NCBI GenBank assembly: GCA_902495325.1 | Contig: CABUWK010000032.1 | Coordinates: forward strand, 1-26,136 | Length of the DNA: 26,136 nucleotides | Direction: 5' to 3' | DNA from: an uncultured Acidiphilium sp. | GTDB lineage: Bacteria; Bacillota; Clostridia; Christensenellales; Borkfalkiaceae | Part shown: in pieces, positions 15,547 to 22,610 of the stretch | Layout: every line of letters starts with the position of its first letter | Position numbering within the stretch: the first letter of the stretch is position 1 | Notes under the pieces: model-generated | Told to the model about the DNA's origin: nothing | Database searches by the model: none | What the model saw: only the letters and a program-made list of their open reading frames with translations | Translations under genes and position numbers: made by a program

Positions 15547-17880
15547 ATGAGAAAAATTCATAAAAACGTTCCGCTTTGTTACACCCCGTACGACTGGAAG
15601 GTGACGGAGACGGAATACGGCGAAAAGACGAACAAGGTGGACGAAACGATCTTCACCCTCGCAAACGGGTATATCGGGATCCGCGGATTTTACGAAGAAG
15701 GTTTTTACGGCGAAAACCCGTGGGAAAGCGACCCTTCGGTCATGCTGAACGGCGTTTACGAGTATTATCCCTATCACCACATCTGGTGCAGACCGGGTTT
15801 CCCGGAGAGATTCCATTCCATCGTGAACAACGTGAACCCGATCTCCGTGAAGATCAGGCTCGGAGACGAGATCGTAACGATGAACGGAAAGGTTTCCGGG
15901 TTTGAGAGAACGCTCGACATGTACCGCGGCGAAATGACGAGAACGTTTGCCTACGAAACGAAAGCGGGCGAAAAGGCGATGCTTAAGTACACCCGTTTCG
16001 TCTCGCAGACGGAAAAACATCTCCTTGCGGAAAAAATCGAGATCACGGCGGGAAAGGGAGTGAAAGTTTCCGTGATCGGTGATCTCCGCACGCTTGACGG
16101 AACCGTGCTTTCCAAAAAGGAAGAGATCGGCGCGGATATGACCAATCCCTTTGCCTTCCTTGCTCTCAGAAAAGAAGGAAAAGAGGATAACTTAAGCTAT
16201 AAGACGATTAAAAGCGGATTTGAGATCTCCTGCGCCATAGCGGAAGACCTTTCCGCGGCGGCGGAAGAAAGCGAGGAGAACGGTGAAAACTATGTGACCC
16301 GCACGCACTCGTTCGTGTCCGGCGGCGAAAAAGTAACGTATTACCGCTATGCGGCTTTCGTGACGAATACCGACGGGGAAACGTATGCGGAAAAGGCGAC
16401 GGCGATCGTCCGCGCGGCAAAGAAAGAAGGGTTCGAAAGCCTTCTTTCAAAGTCCGTCGATTACTGGAAGGATTACTGGGAAACGTCCGATATCGCGATC
16501 AAAGGGGATACCGCCGTTCAGCAGGGCATCCGCTTCGGGCTTTTCATGATCAATCAGTCTGCGGGAAAGGACGGAAAGACGAACATTTCCGCAAACGGGC
16601 TTACCGGCACGGCTTATTCGGGGCACACGTTCTGGGATACGGAGATCTTCATGTCTCCCATGTTCCTCTATGCGCATCCGGAAATCGTGAAGCAGCTGCT
16701 TATTTATCGCTATAACATTCTTCCCAAGGCGAAAGAACGCGCGAAGCAGATGGACGACGTCGGCGCGCTGTTCAGCTGGAATTCCATCAACGGCGAAGAA
16801 TGCGGGCACGTTTTCGAGGCGGCTACCGCGCAGTATCACATCAATAACGACGTTTTCTATTCGATTTTCAAATATTACGAAGCGACGGAAGACTGGGATT
16901 TTATGGAAAAATACGGCATCGAGATCCTTCTCGAAACCTCGAAATGCCTGTCTCATCGCGGAAACTTTATCGAAAGAAAGGGCGGAAGATTCTGCATCAA
17001 CTGCGTCTGCGGACCGGATGAATACAATCCCGTGGTGGATAACAACTTATACACGAATTTCCTGACGAAAAAGCAGTTCCTTTTCACCCTGGATATGTCT
17101 GCCCGGCTGAAAGAGAAAAACCCCGCGAAATACAATGAGCTGATGACGAAGTGCGGGATCGACGAGGAGCTGAAGAGATTCCGCGAGGCGGCGGATAAAA
17201 TGTATCTGCCGTTCGACGCGGAAAACGGGATCTACATGCAGGACGATAACTTTATCTATAAAGATCCGATCGATCTCGACGCGATCCCTCTCGAAAAACT
17301 TCCTTTATTGACCCATCTTCACCCTCTGAACCTCTGGAGATATCAGGTGTGCAAGCAGGCGGATATCGTTTTGCTCATGTTCCTCGAAAGCCACGAATTT
17401 ACGGCGGAGATGAGAAAGAAGATCTTCGATTTCTACGAGCCGAAAACCATTCACGACAGCTCGCTTTCCGCAGGCGTTCACTCGATCGTCGCGTGCGATA
17501 TCGGCTATCGCGACGAAGCTTACGGCTATCTTAACCAGGCTTGCCGCATGGATCTCGACAACGTGAACCGCAACACATGCTACGGCATCCACGCGGCGTG
17601 CATGGGCAGTTGCTATATGATGATCGTGAACGGTTATGCGGGTATGCGGATTTTTGACGGGCGCGTGCATTTCAGACCGTATATCCCCGCCAAGTGGGAA
17701 GAATATACCTTCCGCATCCGTTTCCGCGGGTCTGTCGTAAAGGTGAAGATCACGCAGCGGCAAACGGAATATACCCTTCTCGAAGGCGATAAACTCACGA
17801 TTTGTTCGGGAGACGAAACGGTGATCCTCGAAAAAATAAGAGAGACGAAAACCGCGGGCGTTCTCACGGACGGCGAATGA
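15547..17880 (+). CDS. GH65-family inverting disaccharide phosphorylase
   Basis: A 777-residue cytoplasmic enzyme with no signal peptide. It is expected to split an alpha-glucoside with phosphate, releasing beta-glucose 1-phosphate and an acceptor sugar. An N-terminal beta-sandwich (to about 280) contains FTLANGYIGIRGFYEEG. The catalytic (alpha/alpha)6 barrel (about 330-700) contains LTGTAYSGHTFWDTEIF and the general-acid motif CGPDEYN with Glu492. The phosphate-binding segment is HDSSLSAGVHS, with His636, Ser638 and Ser639. Having these residues marks it as a phosphorylase, not a GH65 hydrolase. The segment usually near the acceptor site reads NRNTCYGIHAACMGS, unlike the common maltose or trehalose phosphorylase versions, so the acceptor is uncertain. 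Glucosyl-rhamnose is attractive given the GH78 neighbour. It lies 6 bp after the lipoprotein gene with a weak AAAGGG site, so it is probably translationally coupled. Confidence 0.92.
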   Translation: MRKIHKNVPLCYTPYDWKVTETEYGEKTNKVDETIFTLANGYIGIRGFYEEGFYGENPWESDPSVMLNGVYEYYPYHHIWCRPGFPERFHSIVNNVNPISVKIRLGDEIVTMNGKVSGFERTLDMYRGEMTRTFAYETKAGEKAMLKYTRFVSQTEKHLLAEKIEITAGKGVKVSVIGDLRTLDGTVLSKKEEIGADMTNPFAFLALRKEGKEDNLSYKTIKSGFEISCAIAEDLSAAAEESEENGENYVTRTHSFVSGGEKVTYYRYAAFVTNTDGETYAEKATAIVRAAKKEGFESLLSKSVDYWKDYWETSDIAIKGDTAVQQGIRFGLFMINQSAGKDGKTNISANGLTGTAYSGHTFWDTEIFMSPMFLYAHPEIVKQLLIYRYNILPKAKERAKQMDDVGALFSWNSINGEECGHVFEAATAQYHINNDVFYSIFKYYEATEDWDFMEKYGIEILLETSKCLSHRGNFIERKGGRFCINCVCGPDEYNPVVDNNLYTNFLTKKQFLFTLDMSARLKEKNPAKYNELMTKCGIDEELKRFREAADKMYLPFDAENGIYMQDDNFIYKDPIDLDAIPLEKLPLLTHLHPLNLWRYQVCKQADIVLLMFLESHEFTAEMRKKIFDFYEPKTIHDSSLSAGVHSIVACDIGYRDEAYGYLNQACRMDLDNVNRNTCYGIHAACMGSCYMMIVNGYAGMRIFDGRVHFRPYIPAKWEEYTFRIRFRGSVVKVKITQRQTEYTLLEGDKLTICSGDETVILEKIRETKTAGVLTDGE

Positions 17881-17896
17881 AAGATTCCGCAACGGT

Positions 17897-17930
17897 TTCG
17901 CCGCGGGCGGTTGCCCGGAAATGCGGCGAA
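17897..17930 (+). promoter_or_regulatory. Strong intercistronic stem-loop after the GH65 gene
   Basis: ttcgccgc (17897-17904) pairs perfectly with gcggcgaa (17923-17930). An inner gggc/gccc pair (17905-17908 with 17913-17916) extends it. No T-tract follows, so it may mark an RNA-processing or stability boundary between the cytoplasmic enzyme and the surface proteins downstream. Confidence 0.6.
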
Positions 17931-17960
17931 GCTTTTCGCGGTCGGAAAACGGAGAAAAAT

Positions 17961-18968
17961 ATGAAAAAGACATTGAGATCTTTCGTGCTCGCACTCTTTG
18001 GTACGGCGGTCTGCGCGGCGGCTTTTTCCGCTGCGCCGAAGCGTGCCGCGGCGGCGGGGAACGATTATGACGAAAAGCCGGACGATTATTATTCCTACGT
18101 GCAGAAGTTCACCGACGAGGCGGACGTGAACAAAGCGTTTCATGCCTGGTATCGCGAAAACGCGCTCGGTTCCGCAAAGGCGGAACAGGTCGTTACGGAT
18201 GTAACTTCCGAAGAATCGCACTGGGCGATCGAAGACGGCGTTTTAAAACGGATCAATGACGTGAAGAAAAACGCCGACACCGGAAAATACGAAACGAATC
18301 AGGTGGCGATCCTGACTTTCACGAAGGAGGCTTATCTGAATTTCGAACTTTCCGTCGACTACAAGCGGGGAACGAACGGTTATTGGCCCGTCGTGGGGAT
18401 CCGCCAGGTGGAAGAAGGCAAATATTATCTGGACGACGGAGCGGGCGTTTTCGTGCAGGAAAGCGGTATGGTCACCCTGTGGGGAGATCAGATCGTTTCC
18501 GGTCCGCACGAGATCGAAGCGCTTGACGGCTACGACAAAAAAGAGTGGCACAACATGCAGATTCACCTCCGCGGGAACGAACTGAAAGTCAGTATCGACA
18601 ATCGCCCGTGGGCGACGAAAACGGTGACCGAGGAGTTCTACGAAACGGGATACGTTTCCCTTTGCAGCGTGAATAACGAAACGGAATACCGCAATTTCCG
18701 CATCAAGGCTCTGCCCGAACCGGAAAAGGCGGAAACGAAGGATTTTCTGCCCATGGAAGAGGCGAAGACGGACGACGCGCTTTCTTCTCTTGCGGGCGAG
18801 GTGAAGCCGAAGGGAGAACTTTTCGAAAGAGAACCCGAGCGCGCTTCCGTTGCGCCCGCCGACAGCGCGACTTCGCAGAAAACGGGCTGTAAAGGTTCGC
18901 TCGGCGGCGGTATGTTCCTGTTTGCGTTGCCCGCGGCGGCGTTTGCACTGAAAAAAAGAAAAATTTAA
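17961..18968 (+). CDS. Small surface-anchored LamG-like protein
   Basis: A 335-residue exported protein of unknown ligand. A signal peptide occupies about residues 1-30. One concanavalin-like beta-sandwich (about 45-255) follows, with HWAIEDGVLKRI, GVFVQESGMVTLWG, VSGPHEIEALDG and LRGNELKVSIDNRPW. The last kind of strand is typical of LamG and DUF1080-like folds. A Glu/Pro-rich linker (about 255-305) leads to the C-terminal signal TGCKGSLGG with Cys310, a hydrophobic helix and KKRKI. No catalytic residues of DUF1080-type hydrolases can be asserted, so binding is the safer reading. The frame stays open upstream into the GH65 gene. The start at 17961 was chosen for the signal peptide and GGAG 6 bases before it. 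Confidence 0.85.
   Translation: MKKTLRSFVLALFGTAVCAAAFSAAPKRAAAAGNDYDEKPDDYYSYVQKFTDEADVNKAFHAWYRENALGSAKAEQVVTDVTSEESHWAIEDGVLKRINDVKKNADTGKYETNQVAILTFTKEAYLNFELSVDYKRGTNGYWPVVGIRQVEEGKYYLDDGAGVFVQESGMVTLWGDQIVSGPHEIEALDGYDKKEWHNMQIHLRGNELKVSIDNRPWATKTVTEEFYETGYVSLCSVNNETEYRNFRIKALPEPEKAETKDFLPMEEAKTDDALSSLAGEVKPKGELFEREPERASVAPADSATSQKTGCKGSLGGGMFLFALPAAAFALKKRKI
18882..18965 (+). other. Cys-containing C-terminal sorting signal (335-aa protein)
   Basis: The tail is TGCKGSLGG, then about 14 hydrophobic residues (MFLFALPAAAFAL), then KKRKI. Cys310 aligns with Cys994 of the 1020-aa protein, and the two Gly after the bulky residue are kept. Confidence 0.7.
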
Positions 18969-19028
18969 CGGGGCCTTCGGGAAAGGAAAGCTTGTCGGAA
19001 AAGAAAATGCTTCTGCGGAAGAAAAACT

Positions 19029-19072
19029 TTCGGGGCGCATCGGATACAAGTTCGGGGCGCATCGGATATAAG
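19029..19072 (+). repeat. 22-bp tandem duplication
   Basis: Two adjacent 22-bp units, 19029-19050 and 19051-19072, begin ttcggggcgcatcggata and differ at a single base (C or T at unit position 19). They lie between two genes, 61-87 bp upstream of the start codon at 19116. The rest of this 147-bp gap holds only the AAGGAG ribosome binding site. Confidence 0.85.
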
Positions 19073-19115
19073 GCGGTTTTCTTTTCGGGAAAGGATCCGG
19101 AAAAAGGAGAAAAAG

Positions 19116-22100
19116 ATGAAAAAACTATTGGCGCTCGTTTTACTTGCGGCAACGTTCTGCTGTTCGGCGATCTCCGTCGCCTTTGCGGCAGGGATGCCCG
19201 GTATCACGAGAACGAACGTGACGAAAGGTCTTGCCGATGAAGCGGTGAAAATCACCGATCTTTCCGGCAACGAAGTTTCGCTGGCGGCGGGACCCCACGG
19301 GGGAACGCCCGAAAAGAGTACGTTTACGGACGGGACGATTTCTTCCACCGCGACGGCAAGACTTGTCGACGGCGAGGGGAACGGCGTGATCGGCTACGTG
19401 ACGCTCGACGCGGGTTCGGAATACGTCGTGGACACCGTCCTTGTGGATATCTGCCACGACTGGGGTGCGGCGAATTTCGCGATCCAACTGTCTCTGACGG
19501 AAGATTTCGGAGATCCCGTCACCGTTTACAGTAACAAAGCGGGCGAAAAGTTTTCCGCCGATCCTTCTTACAAAACGGACGACGTGATCTACAACAAGGC
19601 AAATCAAGGGCTTACCTTCCGTTTTTCTCCCGTTAAGGCGAGATACGTGAGGGTGACGGGAGACACCGTGGGAAACGGTTCGAATCTCGGGTATACCACG
19701 CTCGGTGAAATTCAGCTTTTCGCTGCGGAAGGCAACCTTGTTTATACCGATACGCTCGACACGGCGAAGGACGGAAAGGCGAAACTTTACGCCGCCGAAG
19801 AGGGCGCGAAGATCTATTACACCATCGACGGCAGCGCTCCGACGACGAGATCGGCTTTGTATGAAGACGGCATTTCCGTCGACGGTTCGGTCAAAGTGAG
19901 AGCGGTCGCTTATAAAGACGGGAAATACGGCGTTCCGTGCGATTTCGAGTTTGCGGGAAAGGCTGCTTTCGTCAGTGAAAACGCGGCGCTCGGAAAAACG
20001 GCGAAGGCATATCTTCCCGACGGCACGGAAGCCACGGTCACGAACCACAACGGTGGGCAGACCCTTGCCTGCGTGACGGACGGAAAAACGGGAGCGGAAA
20101 ACTCGATCCAGCTTGACGGGAAAACGGGGTGGATCCAGGTCGATCTGGGCGAAAGCGTTTGGATCGGCAAAGCGGTGCTGAATCTCTGGCACGATCACGT
20201 GTGGAGATCGATCACCGTTCAGCTTTCGGACGACGAAACGTTTAAAACGGGCGTGCAGACGATCGTCTGTACGGACGGCAGTAACTGGAACGGACTTGCG
20301 GTGTATGCGGGAACGCTCGATCCCGCATGGCAGGAAAACTGCGGAAAAGAGTGGATCGCGGGACATACGGCGGCAAGCGGTTTCGAATTTAATTTCTCTC
20401 CGATCAAGGGCAGATACATCCGCGCGTTCGCGCAGGACGGCAGCGCGCCCTACGGCTCGATCTATACCGAACTTCAGGCGTGGACGTGTGAAGAGCCGGA
20501 TCGGGAGTTCGTATACGAAAACGCGGCGCTCGGAAAAACGGTCAGATTTTACGATCGGGATCTTTCCCGGGAGATCGGTTTCAAAGGCTTTAACGGCGCG
20601 GCGGGCGATTCCGCACTTGTGACCGACGGTTCTTATAACCCCGGTTCCTCCTGTGTGAATACCGACGGCGAAGTCGGGTGGGCGGTTGTCGATCTCGGCA
20701 AGGAATATACCCTCGGCAGGATCAACTTTTCTTTCTGGCACGATTGGTGGTTCGGAAAAGTCGAGATCAGGCTTGCTTCGAAAGACGATTTCTCCGACGC
20801 GGTCACCGTATACACGATCGCTTCGATGCAGAATACCCCGAATACCGGAACGGACGTGACTCTGGAAAAGATCGTGAAAGCGCGTTACGTCATGGCTTTC
20901 AACGACGCGAAAGGGGAAGGGCAATATTCCGTTTATACCGAACTTCAGGCATGGACGGCGGATCCGGACGCAACGCCCGACACGCCGTATGAATACAAGA
21001 CGTATGTGACGGAAGTTTCCGAACCTTCCGCGATCGAGGTTTTCTGCGGAAAAGAAGCGGACGAACTCGGACTTCCCGATACGATTGTCGTGAAATATTC
21101 CGACGGCACCGAAAAGGCGATCTCCGCGGACTGGACGATCGAAGGGTATGACAAGACGAAAGCGGGCGAATATTACGCAACGCTCGGCAACTCTGACGAA
21201 AAGGACGTTTACGGATTTATAGCGCAGGTTAAAGTGAAAATCACGGTGAAAGCCGCAGACGATTCCGCGCTCAGAACTCTTTATGATTCTTTAAAGAACA
21301 GCGATATCGGCGCATATACCGTTTCGTCGGCGAAGCCGCTTGTTTCCGCGTTGGAAAAGGCAAAAACGATTCTCGAAGCGGCTTATAAAACGCAGGCGGA
21401 GATCGACGGCGCGACCGCAAAGCTGAACGCGGCGAAAGAAGAGCTCATTCTCCGCGGGGACGTTTCCGCTTTAAAAACTTATGTGAACGGGCTTGCGGAC
21501 AAGACGGAAGATAAGTATACGACGGCTTCTTTCGGAGAGTATCGCGTCGCGCTTGCGAAAGCAAACGCCGTTCTTGCAGAAAACGGAAACGCAGATATGA
21601 CGCAGGAAGAGGTAGACGAAGTGAAAGCCGATCTCGAAAAGGCGGAAGCGAAACTGGTTTTAAGAGGTAACGATTCTTCGCTGAAAGCCGTTTACGACAA
21701 CGCGAAGAAAGAAAAAGGTTACGGCGAGGAATCGACGAACGGATACACGCGCGAAACGTGGTCCCGCTATATGGACGCGATGTATCTCGCGGAGAATTTC
21801 TTCCGGGAAAGCGCAGCCGCCGAAAACGGGCAGGACGCGTTTGACGAAGCGGAAGAAACTTTGAAACAGGCGATCGCGGGACTTACGGCTCTGGTCGACA
21901 CGTCGGAACTGCGCGCGGAAGTCGAAAAGGCGGAAGCCCTTGCCGAAGCCGATTATACGGCGATTTCATATGCCTTGTTAAAGGACGCGATCGCGCAGGC
22001 GAAAGCTCTTCTTGCGACCGATCCCGCTTTGATCGGGCAGGAGAAAGCGGACGAGACGAAAGCAGCCCTTTCGGAAGCGATCGGAAACCTTGTTAAGCGC

Positions 22101-22610
22101 GGGGACAAAAAAGCGATCAGCGAAGCGCTCGGCGCCTATGCGGGCGAAGAGGCAAACGATTACACCGCGGCAAGCTATGCCGTTTACGAAAGCGCGCTCT
22201 ATGCGGCGAATAAAGGGAAAAACGACGAAAACCTGACCGAGGAAGAAGTTACGAAGATCGCAGGCGATCTGAAAGCCGCTTACGAGGGACTTGTGAAACT
22301 CGGCAACAGAGAAGAGCTTTCGGCGCTCGTCGAAAAAGTAAAAGGGAAAACTCTGACCGGAACGGCGAAAGAAAACGCGGACAAGGCGATCGCCTATGCG
22401 GAAAAGATGATCGCGTTCGAAGGCGAGGTGACGGAGGCGCAGGTCGAGGAGGCGAAAGCTCTGCTCGAAAGCGTGCTTTCCTCTTCTTCGGGAGACGGTT
22501 GTTCTTCCGCGTTCGGCGGTGACGGGTTTGTTCTCGCCGGCATGCTCGCGCTGCTTGCGGCTTTCGTTATCATAAAAAAGCAAAAGGGGATCTCGGATGA
22601 AAACGTTTAA
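19116..22610 (+). CDS. Surface-anchored discoidin/FIVAR adhesin
   Basis: A 1164-residue exported protein with no visible catalytic domain. The signal peptide ends near AFA-AG (24-25). Discoidin (F5/8 C-like) modules lie at about 40-205, 285-465 and 465-615. A chitobiase/hexosaminidase-C-like segment (AKIYYTIDGSAPTT) lies at about 205-280. A Big_4-like domain at about 620-712 has VKYSDGTEKAISADWTIEGY. Five to six alpha-helical FIVAR-type repeats of about 65-75 residues run from 712 to 1120, several ending in LxLRG or LVKRG. They probably form a stalk that lifts the carbohydrate-binding modules from the cell. The C-terminus has Cys1129 in GDGCSSAFGG, a helix and KKQKG. Its third discoidin module is closely related to the one in the next protein. 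AAGGAG precedes the start. The stop overlaps the next gene by 14 bp. Confidence 0.88.
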   Translation: MKKLLALVLLAATFCCSAISVAFAAGMPGITRTNVTKGLADEAVKITDLSGNEVSLAAGPHGGTPEKSTFTDGTISSTATARLVDGEGNGVIGYVTLDAGSEYVVDTVLVDICHDWGAANFAIQLSLTEDFGDPVTVYSNKAGEKFSADPSYKTDDVIYNKANQGLTFRFSPVKARYVRVTGDTVGNGSNLGYTTLGEIQLFAAEGNLVYTDTLDTAKDGKAKLYAAEEGAKIYYTIDGSAPTTRSALYEDGISVDGSVKVRAVAYKDGKYGVPCDFEFAGKAAFVSENAALGKTAKAYLPDGTEATVTNHNGGQTLACVTDGKTGAENSIQLDGKTGWIQVDLGESVWIGKAVLNLWHDHVWRSITVQLSDDETFKTGVQTIVCTDGSNWNGLAVYAGTLDPAWQENCGKEWIAGHTAASGFEFNFSPIKGRYIRAFAQDGSAPYGSIYTELQAWTCEEPDREFVYENAALGKTVRFYDRDLSREIGFKGFNGAAGDSALVTDGSYNPGSSCVNTDGEVGWAVVDLGKEYTLGRINFSFWHDWWFGKVEIRLASKDDFSDAVTVYTIASMQNTPNTGTDVTLEKIVKARYVMAFNDAKGEGQYSVYTELQAWTADPDATPDTPYEYKTYVTEVSEPSAIEVFCGKEADELGLPDTIVVKYSDGTEKAISADWTIEGYDKTKAGEYYATLGNSDEKDVYGFIAQVKVKITVKAADDSALRTLYDSLKNSDIGAYTVSSAKPLVSALEKAKTILEAAYKTQAEIDGATAKLNAAKEELILRGDVSALKTYVNGLADKTEDKYTTASFGEYRVALAKANAVLAENGNADMTQEEVDEVKADLEKAEAKLVLRGNDSSLKAVYDNAKKEKGYGEESTNGYTRETWSRYMDAMYLAENFFRESAAAENGQDAFDEAEETLKQAIAGLTALVDTSELRAEVEKAEALAEADYTAISYALLKDAIAQAKALLATDPALIGQEKADETKAALSEAIGNLVKRGDKKAISEALGAYAGEEANDYTAASYAVYESALYAANKGKNDENLTEEEVTKIAGDLKAAYEGLVKLGNREELSALVEKVKGKTLTGTAKENADKAIAYAEKMIAFEGEVTEAQVEEAKALLESVLSSSSGDGCSSAFGGDGFVLAGMLALLAAFVIIKKQKGISDENV
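22494..22607 (+). other. Cys-containing C-terminal sorting signal (1164-aa protein)
   Basis: The tail is DGCSSAFGGDG, about 17 hydrophobic residues, then KKQKG and a short polar end. Cys1129 and the Phe-Gly-Gly match the signal of the 1020-aa protein. Confidence 0.7.

Noticed and set aside
17802..17960. Upstream extension of the 335-aa protein frame
   Set aside because: It overlaps the end of the GH65 gene; the start at 17961 gives a signal peptide and a GGAG site.
19140..20924. Very long minus-strand open frame opposite the adhesin gene, and similar ones at 4280-5599, 7986-9491, 14353-16020 and 23053-24690
   Set aside because: They mirror real plus-strand genes, have no ribosome binding sites, and encode Arg/His/Phe-rich sequence with no domains. 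They result from codon preference (GAA, TTC, GAC, GCG) that avoids stops on the opposite strand.
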